Below, in pieces: positions 8,901 through 15,793 of a stretch of DNA of 47,758 bases. Both the position numbers and the translations under genes were made by a program. The first letter of the stretch is position 1. Each line of letters starts with the position of its first letter. The stretch lies in the NCBI GenBank assembly GCA_028281495.1, contig JANQJU010000093.1, positions 1 through 47,758 of the forward strand, written 5' to 3'. Under the pieces are notes generated by a model that was given only the letters and a program-made list of their open reading frames with translations, ran no database searches and had not been told where the DNA came from. This DNA comes from SAR324 cluster bacterium (GTDB taxonomy: Bacteria > SAR324 > NAC60-12).

Positions 8901-9969
8901 GTGCCTGTTGCTCAAGTAGTTCCAACTGCTTCTTAAGCATATCTTTATTGGCTATAGCACTAGTAAGTAGCTCCTTTCTTTTTTGAAAATTTTTTTTAAA
9001 CCATTGAAGTAAAGAACGACTACTATCTACTTCCCAACCTTTTTTAATAAACATTTCAAAATCGCCAACTGCATCTAAAAATTGCTCTTCGGTCTTTATA
9101 AGAGATATTGCTTCCTCATAAAAAACTTTAGCTGTTTCGGGATTTTTGTTTAGAAGAGAAACATGACCTTGACCCATACTCCACTGTGGCCTCTTACCGA
9201 GTCTTGCACTGGCTTCAGCCATAGCATTTCTAGCCTCAAAAATTTTCCTTTCTGATAATAGTAGTTGTCCGTATAACCCATAGGCTAGAGGATGTTTATA
9301 TTTTTCAACTATTTTCTTATTTAACACCGAACTTGCTTGAGAATATTTCCTCTCAATTATATAAATATTTGCGAAAAATAGAGAGTATTCGATATTGAAA
9401 AGTTGTTTTTGTTCGATGGTCAATTTTTCATCAATTTCAACGAGTTGGTCAAATATTTGTTTTGCATTATCATATTCTCCAAGTTGGATAAAGCTGTTAC
9501 CAATTCTACTCATAATAAATGCTTGATTTGGATATTCTTTAGCATGTCGATATATTTTCAATGCTTTACTTTGGTGTTGAATCGATGTGACTAATTCGTT
9601 TTTCCTGTTTAGCTCTATACCGATTTTTTCGTGTATTTGAGCCGCTGTTTCACTGTCCTGCCCTCCCACTTCCTGGAGGTATTCTAATGCAACTTTGTAT
9701 GACGATATTGCTTTGTTTCCTTCATTCATACGAGAATAACTCATACCTGCCCATACCTTTGCTCCAAGTATGCTTCCCAAATTTGGTTCCGGCTGCGAAA
9801 TTTCGAAATCATAAGCGTTTTCAAAATGTTTAGCAGCTTCTGAAAAATTATTTTTTTTAAATGCCGCAATAGCCAAATCTTGGTGACTATTTGGCTTCTT
9901 GGCTTCTTGGCTTACTGCTACTGAAATAAAAGCAAAACTGATTAGTAATAATAAAAAAAAATATTTCAT
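5932..9969 (-). CDS. Exported TPR-CHAT protease-like protein
   Basis: This 1345-residue protein begins with a clear signal peptide (MKYFFLLLLISFAFISVAVSQ). The ATG at 9969 is preceded by ACGAGG and is preferred over an upstream in-frame start at 10164, whose 65 extra residues look non-coding. About 20-360 is degenerate TPR; about 370-850 has ten or more regular 42-residue kinesin-light-chain-type TPRs; then comes a helical linker and a C-terminal CHAT domain. The CHAT His is at about 1181 (HLATHGFF) and the Cys at about 1251 (LSACETG), so the catalytic dyad of caspase-like peptidases is intact. It is the first gene of a four-ORF minus-strand operon with a TPR-DUF900 hydrolase and a split paralog. 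CHAT proteins in bacteria are often activated proteases in conflict or cell-death systems. An exported one could instead act on envelope proteins. The targets are unknown. Confidence 0.88.
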   Translation of the reverse strand: MKYFFLLLLISFAFISVAVSQEAKKPNSHQDLAIAAFKKNNFSEAAKHFENAYDFEISQPEPNLGSILGAKVWAGMSYSRMNEGNKAISSYKVALEYLQEVGGQDSETAAQIHEKIGIELNRKNELVTSIQHQSKALKIYRHAKEYPNQAFIMSRIGNSFIQLGEYDNAKQIFDQLVEIDEKLTIEQKQLFNIEYSLFFANIYIIERKYSQASSVLNKKIVEKYKHPLAYGLYGQLLLSERKIFEARNAMAEASARLGKRPQWSMGQGHVSLLNKNPETAKVFYEEAISLIKTEEQFLDAVGDFEMFIKKGWEVDSSRSLLQWFKKNFQKRKELLTSAIANKDMLKKQLELLEQQALEAYQQRDYQKGILLAQKAYNFALENFGESSLDTLSNLTSLGAMYREAGDFKKAVNLLGKAYKTIVLIMGQSHPAIIPNQINLAQAYELLGSTKESIELYEKAYWLSKKENGDFHSLTINSLIRLSFLYQSPEKFEKIEPHFKKIYQFTKQKLGESHPTTLNSVNNLAFIYKSQFKYKIAEQLYYETYEVMKNKLGNKHPNTLIVQNSLAEIYVDQGRYGEAETLLKQVYESRREVLGEADMDTLRSLSLLGVLYETQDRFDDAEPLYIKAYNVSRNEYGEKNGNTLRALNNLAVLYYRQGRYEKAEPLLLKVIPLMKDNLGEKHLDTLSAINNLGEMYRRQQRLKEAEPLLEKSYENSIDVLGEGHPSSLTSFSNLALLYYAQGKKLEAERMLESTYSLQAKTLGLDNPDTLKTQINLIWVLAAQNKIKKAHQHLKIIEPKLYTWSLSQLLTIQKSWLRRKFLLSLADFQDAVITLAIQSKDPDIQVLAGSVLSGWKQIESDLDTRVAKLVHASKDGQLSFLWSKVQKLRSDIAFVANSSEQKIGESLDKKLQQLEIAEIQLRKYFFKSAQDLEDNKLNIKTLQEELPPNTTFIEFKPYIIADFEKGEGKGGRRWAILIVPSIDQNKPINIIDGGLISETIRLFEDWAKDDFVTTENKVSPLYDYLFGELDDQLESYDTIFISPEGVLSITPFESLKLPDGRYWLERQQLHFVQTGRDLLPVRSRSKTTGLLALGNIEYNHFGKISTTSDPAEVITQPSKEHTLGMLNRWFKHLESSKNEVERIVGMYDLARQGPTVKLTNRDATENKLKRIKSPPEILHLATHGFFSPQLKRNDIPDYWVGEQPMVLSGLSLTGANQGLMGNRNSDGDDGILYSLEVLGLNLLGTKLVSLSACETGQGIFDYSEGGQGLVKAFRVAGAQSVLMTLRPVNDKNAKDFMLTFYNKWLSAPSKHPSQAIRETKLAFLQSPDPNLRNPKLWSPYILIGRNN

Positions 9970-10690
9970 TGAGCCTCGTTTTCTTCTGTAATGCCAACAA
10001 ACGATAGAGGTTAATAAAACCGGCCACTTAGGGGGCATAGTGGCAGGCAACAATCTCCATGTATTAGGCGAATTGGTAATGCCAACTTTCATTGCAGGTG
10101 TGTACGGCCGAAAACGTTTTTTGAATTTTTCTGGTTGATACCGCTCGAGTAACCTAATTCTCAATGACGTTTGGGATTACCATTAGTTTAGTTGTAAAGA
10201 AGTTAACTTTTGGATAGATCATAGTGACTACAAGTCTGAAATTATATTCTATATCGACTTATTATTTAAAACTAGCGGTTGATCTCAATATCCAAATCAG
10301 AAGGAGGAAAGCTTTTTATTTTCCAACCATCCATGATAAGTTCTGAATAAGAAATATCATCGATTTTGGTTGGTATTCAACCAGTTTTCTAACGCTCTTT
10401 CGGCGTAAAAACTGATTGGATTCATTGTCAGGGTTCTCCAACGCTACCAGGCAAGAGCCTTCACAAACCTGATTCTTCAGGAAACCGCTTCTCGTCTGAA
10501 TGACGCTAATCTTTAGCAAACCGCCTCCGGGTGGTTTGCTTTCCTCCCGAATTGCTGTCCAAAGCCCATTGCGCTGTTTGTTGAGAATCTCTAAAATATC
10601 TGTGTATTCTTTAATAAGAGAAACGGCTCGTAATCATTTTTTATGTCAGCATCCGTTCAGCCATCGGCACACCATACCCACAAAGGTTCT
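9970..10690. other. Gene-poor stretch upstream of the TPR-CHAT operon
   Basis: No convincing gene is visible. Open frames here (such as one continuing the TPR-CHAT ORF to 10164, and a 67-codon one at 10316-10519 minus) lack recognisable domains and good ribosome binding sites. The segment must contain the promoter of the minus-strand operon and that of the plus-strand toxin-antitoxin pair. I could not fix either with confidence. A GC-rich hairpin lies at 10515-10540. Confidence 0.5.
10515..10540 (+). terminator. Hairpin, possible rho-independent terminator
   Basis: AGCAAACC pairs with GGTTTGCT around a GCCTCCGGGT centre, which can itself pair. A short T/C run (TTTCC) follows on the plus strand. 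The T-tract is weak and no obvious gene ends just upstream, so it may also be a remnant or a regulatory hairpin ahead of the toxin-antitoxin pair. Confidence 0.35.
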
Positions 10691-10990
10691 ATGAATATTC
10701 AGTTCAGTATTAACCTTCCCGATGCGTTATCTGACCAAGCTAAAGAGCTGGAACACAGCATTAAACTGTTTGCCGATCAAAAAGTTCAAGAGGCTTTGGA
10801 ACATGAGAACAAGCATATTCCTACTCAAACAAAACCGTCAAAATGGGCACGACTCGCCGAACGTATTGAAAATGATCCTGATCTTGCCAACCCTGAATTC
10901 CAAAAGGCATGGGGGAAAATGAGAGAAGATATGCAGGAATTTAGGGAAGGCTTCCGGTTCGAGCATGATTTAGCCGATGAAAAAGCATGA
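10691..10990 (+). CDS. Antitoxin of a VapBC-like pair
   Basis: The product has 99 residues, is highly charged and is mainly helical. The N-terminal MNIQFSINLPDALS strand resembles the first strand of ribbon-helix-helix-like antitoxins, and the acidic C-terminal tail (FRFEHDLADEKA) is typical of toxin-neutralising regions. The ATG at 10691 has AAAGG five bases upstream; an earlier in-frame start at 10643 has no better site. Its TGA overlaps the ATG of the PIN-domain toxin gene by four bases (ATGA), the usual arrangement for translational coupling. I infer antitoxin function mainly from this position and size; the family is not certain. Confidence 0.7.
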   Translation: MNIQFSINLPDALSDQAKELEHSIKLFADQKVQEALEHENKHIPTQTKPSKWARLAERIENDPDLANPEFQKAWGKMREDMQEFREGFRFEHDLADEKA

Positions 10991-11448
10991 AGAAATATCT
11001 GCTCGATACCAATACAGTTTCTTCTCTTTATAGCCCCGATGACCCACTTGGTGAAAATATCCGTTCAGCACTGAAAGAGTCTGTCGAAGTAGATGACGAA
11101 ATTTATGTCTCTATATTAACTATTTATGAATTAGAGTATGGATATTCCAATGCTGATGATTCTCAGAAACCTTTGCTCAAAAAGAAAATCAGCGATATTT
11201 CGTCTGATTTTGAGATTCTTTCATTGAGCAAAAAGGGGGCAAGTATTTTTGGAGAATTGAAATCTGCATTCAAATCTCTCCGAAACCTCAGCAAGAGAAG
11301 TATTTTAAGGCACAATCTCGATTTAATGTTGGCAGGCACTGCCATCACTGAAAATTGCATACTGGTAAGTGCTGACGCTTTGTACTCCGATCTTATGTCA
11401 TTAAACTCAGATTTGCTGATTGATGATTGGACACAATCAATAGAGTAG
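10987..11448 (+). CDS. PIN-domain ribonuclease toxin (VapC-like)
   Basis: This 153-residue protein has the acidic residues of an active PIN domain: Asp7 in LLDTNT, Glu48 in YELEYG, Asp112 in HNLDLMLAGTAI and Asp130 in VSADALY. VapC toxins cleave tRNA or rRNA in a Mg2+-dependent way when released from their antitoxin. The gene overlaps the antitoxin stop by four bases. Length and motif spacing fit the family with no damage visible. The pair sits between the TPR-CHAT operon and a tRNA, a common spot for island-stabilising toxin-antitoxin modules. Confidence 0.85.
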   Translation: MKKYLLDTNTVSSLYSPDDPLGENIRSALKESVEVDDEIYVSILTIYELEYGYSNADDSQKPLLKKKISDISSDFEILSLSKKGASIFGELKSAFKSLRNLSKRSILRHNLDLMLAGTAITENCILVSADALYSDLMSLNSDLLIDDWTQSIE

Positions 11449-11558
11449 TGTCACTAAGCCGCCAGCTGTTCCAGATGTTCGCCAATTTGATCTGGATTGG
11501 GTTGATCCGATTCCGAAGTTCTCACCAAGTCTGACAATTCCAAATCGAAATCCAATAA

Positions 11559-11792
11559 ATACTTCATGCTGAATGGAGTGATTTTGATTTAGAGCGTGGG
11601 GTTTGGCACATACACCACAACCCCGAATGCACTGATTGTGAGTTCCGCCAAGTGATTTATTCGCGTTGTGATTCGCTCAAAACGACGTGGACAACCTTGT
11701 GTGAAAAAGCCGACTTAGAGCTAGCCAGTAAGATGGGACAAATGGGGTTTTTACAGACCGTGGAGATAGCAGAAAACGTTTTGTTGAATTGA
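11559..11792 (+). pseudogene. Decayed coding remnant, possibly tyrosine recombinase
   Basis: A 77-codon frame without a start codon reads like protein (AEWSDFDLERGVWHI, then SLKTTWTTLCEKADLE). The first segment resembles the strand after the first catalytic Arg of phage-type tyrosine recombinases (WSDIDLxxGVW), and the second resembles the LKTAWxxACKRAG helix of the same domain. The Arg, the HxxR box and the catalytic Tyr are missing, so any recombinase would be dead. It lies about 120 bases from the 3' end of tRNA-Gly, a common attachment site. The assignment is tentative. The rest of 11449-11908 holds nothing I can support. Confidence 0.3.
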
Positions 11793-11908
11793 AAAGGAAA
11801 CTCAAAAACAGAGCAACTTCTGTCAGTATTCCGTCAGTCAACTGGAGGAAAGGGGTATAGGGAAGAAACTTCGGATTTCTAAGTCACGGATGTGACTGAG
11901 GAAAGATC

Positions 11909-11984
11909 TGGAGCGAGAGACGGGTCTCGAACCCGCGACCTCAACCTTGGCAAGGTTGCGCTCTACCAACTGAGCTACTCTCGC
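11909..11984 (-). tRNA. tRNA-Gly (anticodon GCC)
   Basis: Read on the minus strand, the gene has a 7-bp acceptor stem (GCGAGAG/CTCTCGC), a D-arm with AGTTGGTAGAGC, an anticodon stem CAACC/GGTTG around loop TTGCCAA giving anticodon GCC, and a T-arm with GGTTCGAGACC. The discriminator is U and CCA is encoded (11909-11911). The 3' end points toward lower coordinates, i.e. toward the toxin-antitoxin pair and the TPR-CHAT cluster. Confidence 0.97.
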
Positions 11985-12016
11985 TTGCTGGAAGTGATTT
12001 GGTAGGAAAGCAAAGA

Positions 12017-12045
12017 AAGCTAAGTCTCTTTTGTACGTTTGTCAA
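12017..12045 (-). promoter_or_regulatory. Probable promoter of tRNA-Gly
   Basis: On the minus strand a perfect TTGACA (12040-12045) is separated by exactly 17 bases from TAGCTT (12017-12022), about 32 bases before the tRNA 5' end. Spacing and position fit a sigma-70-type promoter. Confidence 0.6.
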
Positions 12046-12207
12046 TTATTTCTTTGGATCTTCAAGCTAAGTTATTGATTTTAAATTTTATATTTTTTGG
12101 AGTTCAACCGAATTGCCACACTTGTCAGACATTTCTTTCATCACCGAGGCCTTTAGTTAAATGAATCACCTCACAATATCGTCATGTCGATAGAGGAGGT
12201 TAACACG

Positions 12208-13758
12208 TCAGCAGCCCACAACATAAACTGTTTTCTCTTCCTCATGATGGGTGTCCCAAGTGATTTTGGTGTCCCAATTCACTTCAGGACGTCGGTCAAA
12301 CACGATCAACCAGCCCTCGTTGCAACCCAGGGAATCCATATACCGTGTCAATTGTTGGATTCCGGCGGCTTTGCTGTTTTCTTGATATCGTAGTTTCAGT
12401 TCGATGGGGTAACGCTTGTCGTTCGTTTCAATGCACAAATCCACTCGTCCTCTTGCGGCGGTGTATTCTCGTCGGAGGGTCCCTTCTCCATTGAGCGTGT
12501 GTTGTAAAAACGCTTGAAGGATGAGATGAGGAGCCGCTTCCTTGTAATCGTAGCGTTCCACCCAAATGTCGCTATTTTCCCGCCAGAATTGCTGAAATTC
12601 CTTGAGCAGTGAATTGAGATCAAAGGGGCGCGACACGGTCTCTTGATCCGTGTCGTACAGACGGAAGTGCTTTTGGGAATTGTAAGTCAAAGTGCGAACG
12701 ATGACTTCGCCATACATGGGATTTGCCGGTTGTAACCCTTGGGGGCTTTCTTGCATCAGTCCCAGATCGATCACATAGCGCACGTCGTCATCCAAGTAGT
12801 CGATTTGCAATTCATTGCCAATGAGGACAGGTTCGACCACGCGGCGGACCCTTTTTTCTTTCAGTCGTTCGAGCAGACTATCCACATGGGTATCGCGTCG
12901 TTGGATTAAGGCGGCGACGGCTTGTTCGATATGTTCGGGATGGATGGTTTGAGTGATATCGTTTTTGAGCAAAACTTCAGTCACCTCTTGCAAGATCGCG
13001 TTCACCAACCACGGTTGTCCTTGGGTCCAGGTATAAATCTGGGCTGCGGTATCAAGAGGGAAGGCTTGTCCGGTGGCTTCGGTGTGTTGTTCGTAAAGTG
13101 AGATGACTTCGGATTCCGAGAAGTTGCCTAGAGTCAAGGCTCGCTGAGCAATATTGAATGGACTGGCCCCTCCTAAAGTTTCTTGGCCGTCTCGAACCCG
13201 CGATTGATAGTCCCGAATATTGCGCATACCTACCAAAGCCAGGGAATGCACAAATGGGGTGTCTTCCCGATTGATATAGCCATGACGCAGTTGTCTCAGG
13301 AAGGAAATGAGCGTGCCGTTGCTCAAACAATCGGTTTCATCCAGCATCAAGACCAAGGGTTTGGCGAGTTCCGAACAATATTTGCGAAGGAAAGCGCGCA
13401 ACACCAAAGCCGGATCGACCTGACGAATCCAAGCAGCACTTTCCGAAAAATTGGGCAACGCAGACCATTCGATTTCGACCCGTAGCAATTCCACGATTTT
13501 GGGTATGGCATGATGGGGATCCTGAATCTCCTGGATTTCTTCCAACGAGCAATACAAGGCGTGATAGTCTCCACTTGCATTGAGGCGTTTGACCAAGTCT
13601 CGGATCACGGTGGTTTTTCCGGTTTGCCGAGCTGCGTGCATCACAAAGAATTCTTGATTTTCCACATACTGCCATAGTTCAGGGCAACGAGACTGTGGAG
13701 CGAGCATATAATGCCGACCCGCTATGCAAGGCCCAGTGGTATTGAATCGTTTTCTCAT
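12208..13758 (-). CDS. AAA ATPase with C-terminal PD-(D/E)XK nuclease-like domain
   Basis: The protein has 516 residues. The N-terminal P-loop ATPase has a Walker A HAARQTGKTT (Lys about 48) and a Walker B LVLMLDETD (about 140), followed by a winged-helix-like region. The C-terminal 100 residues have the PD-(D/E)XK pattern: an upstream acidic residue, Asp in GRVDLCI, and the ELK of YPIELKL. Proteins of this build are scattered in bacterial genomes, often as orphans, and resemble archaeal-type ATPases fused to restriction-like nucleases. A defence or mobile-element role is possible but unproven. The ATG at 13758 follows GGAGAACACACC. It is a single gene, divergent from the TMEM220-like gene, with a 60-bp duplicated block in front of it. 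Confidence 0.8.
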   Translation of the reverse strand: MRKRFNTTGPCIAGRHYMLAPQSRCPELWQYVENQEFFVMHAARQTGKTTVIRDLVKRLNASGDYHALYCSLEEIQEIQDPHHAIPKIVELLRVEIEWSALPNFSESAAWIRQVDPALVLRAFLRKYCSELAKPLVLMLDETDCLSNGTLISFLRQLRHGYINREDTPFVHSLALVGMRNIRDYQSRVRDGQETLGGASPFNIAQRALTLGNFSESEVISLYEQHTEATGQAFPLDTAAQIYTWTQGQPWLVNAILQEVTEVLLKNDITQTIHPEHIEQAVAALIQRRDTHVDSLLERLKEKRVRRVVEPVLIGNELQIDYLDDDVRYVIDLGLMQESPQGLQPANPMYGEVIVRTLTYNSQKHFRLYDTDQETVSRPFDLNSLLKEFQQFWRENSDIWVERYDYKEAAPHLILQAFLQHTLNGEGTLRREYTAARGRVDLCIETNDKRYPIELKLRYQENSKAAGIQQLTRYMDSLGCNEGWLIVFDRRPEVNWDTKITWDTHHEEEKTVYVVGC

Positions 13759-13804
13759 GGTGTGTTCTCCGTTTTGACCGCGTACCGTCTTGGCTTTCCT
13801 ACCT

Positions 13805-13924
13805 CTTCCTCATACCTTTCAAATCAAAGATAGGAATTCCAGTCTGAAGGATTACGGCTTTCCTGCTCCTAATGCCTTTCAAATCAAAGATAGGAATTCC
13901 AGTCTGAAGGATTACAGCTTTTTC
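13805..13924. repeat. Two-copy 60-bp tandem duplication
   Basis: A block with a 46-base identical or nearly identical core (CCTTTCAAATCAAAGATAGG, then GAATTCCAGTCTGAAGGATTAC and GGCTT or AGCTT) occurs at 13815-13860 and again at 13875-13920, exactly 60 bases apart. The bases between the cores are pyrimidine-rich. It lies 50-165 bases upstream of the AAA ATPase gene start. I see nothing else in 13759-14100 except what must be two divergent promoters. Confidence 0.85.
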
Positions 13925-14100
13925 AGTGGTCTGGTTGAAATTTTTTTCTAAAAATTTCTGCACAAAAAAATCAATCATTTCAATGAATCACGCTATTGTC
14001 AATGCGCCCTAAAAACGATAGTGAAATAGTTCGCTATGATATTGTAATCCGATGCTGGTCATCGTTTTCCCCTCTCCCTTAGAAAAATAATGAAAAGATT

Positions 14101-14460
14101 ATGAAAGCAATCAATCTCTTAATGTTTCTTCTGTTTGGCGTATCGGCCGCCGTCCAATATAATGATCCCGATCCGCTTGCCTGGATTCTGGCTTATGCGG
14201 TGGCGGCAATCGCCTGCTTGCTGTCTGTCTTGGGGCGTTTGCCCTCGTACCTACCTATTGCGATTGGAACGTTGGCCTTTGTTTGGATCGGTTTCTTGGT
14301 TCCCCAACTCTTTGAGGTCTCTGCCTCCGTCCAATGGGAGGAAATCTTTCAAGTGTTCCGAATGACTTCCCTCTCCGTCGAACTATGGCGGGAAATTGGG
14401 GGTTTGCTGATTATATTACTGTGGATGATCGTTCTCATCCGTGCCAATAGAACAAGATGA
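14101..14460 (+). CDS. TMEM220-family small membrane protein
   Basis: The product has 119 residues with four predicted transmembrane helices (about 2-18, 26-43, 50-70, 95-115). After the first helix comes the conserved QYNDPDPLAW motif that marks the TMEM220 family, whose function is unknown. The ATG at 14101 has only a weak ribosome site (GAAAAGATT). A four-copy 25-bp repeat follows its stop codon. Confidence 0.8.
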   Translation: MKAINLLMFLLFGVSAAVQYNDPDPLAWILAYAVAAIACLLSVLGRLPSYLPIAIGTLAFVWIGFLVPQLFEVSASVQWEEIFQVFRMTSLSVELWREIGGLLIILLWMIVLIRANRTR

Positions 14461-14474
14461 AATCTCTCCTTCCC

Positions 14475-14570
14475 TTCCTTCAGTTCCTAATCGTCACCCT
14501 TCCTTCAGTTCAGGATCGTCTGAATTCCTTCAGTTCCTAATCGTCCCTCTTCTTTCAGTTCCTAATCGTC
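14475..14570. repeat. Four-copy 25-bp tandem repeat downstream of the TMEM220-like gene
   Basis: Copies start at 14475, 14500, 14525 and 14550, exactly 25 bases apart. The 21-base core reads TTCCTTCAGTTC, then CTAATCGTC; the second copy has CAGGATCGTC. Four-base linkers (ACCC, TGAA, CCTC) differ. It begins 15 bases after the stop codon. The rest of 14461-14770 has two GTTACA hexamers near 14635-14655 but no certain promoter. Confidence 0.9.
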
Positions 14571-14770
14571 ACACCCAAACGGATCTCAATCGACCGAAAC
14601 AGTAGGTTTCCCCCCAATTCTGAAGCTGAGGGGTGTTACACTTCTGTTACATTTTATCGTTAGTAGCTCGTTTCGGCGTATGCTATGTTAAGGCATTTGT
14701 CTGGTTGTGGAGGGCCTCCGATGCGGTCGGCATACTCCCGAATCCCCAATCCCTCATCCCGCAGGACTTC

Positions 14771-15784
14771 ATGAAATCAACCTCGCTCTACATCAAAATC
14801 ATCGTTCCGATTCTTCTGCTCGGCATTGGAGCAGGCGGATTCTTTATGATGGTTCTCACCAAACCCAAAGCAGAACGGAAGAAAAAGCCATTTTTGGGAG
14901 CACTCGTGGAAGTGCTGCCGGTCCAACAAGTCAATCGGCAAATCGTCATTGAAACACATGGGACCGTCCGTGCTAAGGAGCAAGTCACCCTCACCCCCCA
15001 GATTTCGGGTGTTGTCAATTGGATCAGCCCCTCCTTTGTCGATGGCGGTTTCTTTCGAAAGGGGGAAGCGCTGATCACTTTGAATCCGACCACAAACGCC
15101 AATCTGGATTACACTGTGCTGAAAGCTCCATTCAATGGAGTGGTCCAAGCTAAAGGTGTGGACATGGGACAATATGTCACCCCCGGATTCACGTTGGGCA
15201 CTCTGATTGGCAGCGATCAAGTCCAAATTCGTTCGGATCTCCCTTTGCGGGAAATGGCATGGCTTCCTTCTCAAGCTGGTTCTCCCAATCAGCTCCAGCT
15301 TCCGGCGGCAGTACAGCTCACCTATGGACATCGTCAACAGATGTGGGACGGGACGGTGGTTCGTCATTTATTGGAACTCACTCCCAAAGGATTGATGGCT
15401 CAATTGCTTTTGGAGGTGGAAGATCCTTTTCACTTGAACGCGCCTTCTGCTGAAGAGGCAGCGAATTCGATCCCTTTGTTTATCGGATCCTTCGTGGATA
15501 TTAGTATCCCTGCACAAACGCTGCGAAGCGTGTTTGTGATTCCGGCCCATGCCCTGCGTGAACAAGACACGGTTTGGGTGGCTAAAGAGGGGAAACTGGA
15601 AATTCGGCCGGTGGAGGTGGCTTATATCGATAAAGACGAAGTCTTCATTTCAAAAGGCCTCAACGATGGGGATCAATTGATCACGTCTCCCCTGAAAGGA
15701 GCGGCTCCGGGTCTCAAAGTTCGTATCGAAGGAGAAGCGGCTACTGTCAACAAGCCGGAATCGGCTCCCGTCAAAGAATCTTAG
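14771..15784 (+). CDS. RND efflux periplasmic adaptor lacking the alpha-hairpin
   Basis: The protein has 337 residues from the ATG at 14771 (AGGA six bases upstream; longer starts would add a non-conserved leader). A membrane anchor (about 8-28) is followed by a lipoyl half (about 73-105, ending ALITLNP), then almost at once the second lipoyl half (about 114-150, VLKAPFNGVVQAKGVDMGQYV), a beta-barrel and a membrane-proximal domain (IPAHALREQDTVWV). In typical MFP/HlyD-type adaptors, 60-100 residues of alpha-hairpin that meet the outer-membrane channel lie between the lipoyl halves; here only about 8 remain. The pump gene follows after 9 bases, so the two form an operon. No outer-membrane factor gene is nearby. 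Confidence 0.88.
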   Translation: MKSTSLYIKIIVPILLLGIGAGGFFMMVLTKPKAERKKKPFLGALVEVLPVQQVNRQIVIETHGTVRAKEQVTLTPQISGVVNWISPSFVDGGFFRKGEALITLNPTTNANLDYTVLKAPFNGVVQAKGVDMGQYVTPGFTLGTLIGSDQVQIRSDLPLREMAWLPSQAGSPNQLQLPAAVQLTYGHRQQMWDGTVVRHLLELTPKGLMAQLLLEVEDPFHLNAPSAEEAANSIPLFIGSFVDISIPAQTLRSVFVIPAHALREQDTVWVAKEGKLEIRPVEVAYIDKDEVFISKGLNDGDQLITSPLKGAAPGLKVRIEGEAATVNKPESAPVKES

Positions 15785-15793
15785 GAGGCGTCT

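Noticed and set aside
9970..10164. N-terminal extension of the TPR-CHAT protein
   Set aside because: A signal peptide with a good ribosome site starts at 9969; the extra 65 residues would bury it.
10316..10519. 67-codon minus-strand ORF
   Set aside because: No ribosome site, no recognisable domain, overlaps a hairpin; could be part of a dispersed intergenic element but that cannot be shown here.
11454..11567. 37-codon minus-strand ORF (MKYLLDFDLELSDLV)
   Set aside because: Reads like protein but has no ribosome site and is too short to judge; likely part of decayed sequence between the toxin gene and tRNA-Gly.
11882..11897. Hairpin AGTCAC/GTGACT after tRNA-Gly
   Set aside because: Short 6-bp stem without T-run; position is suggestive but evidence too weak for a terminator call.
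13805..13924. CRISPR-like repeat pair
   Set aside because: Only two copies, a 46-base core with a 14-base gap instead of about 30-base spacers, and no cas genes.
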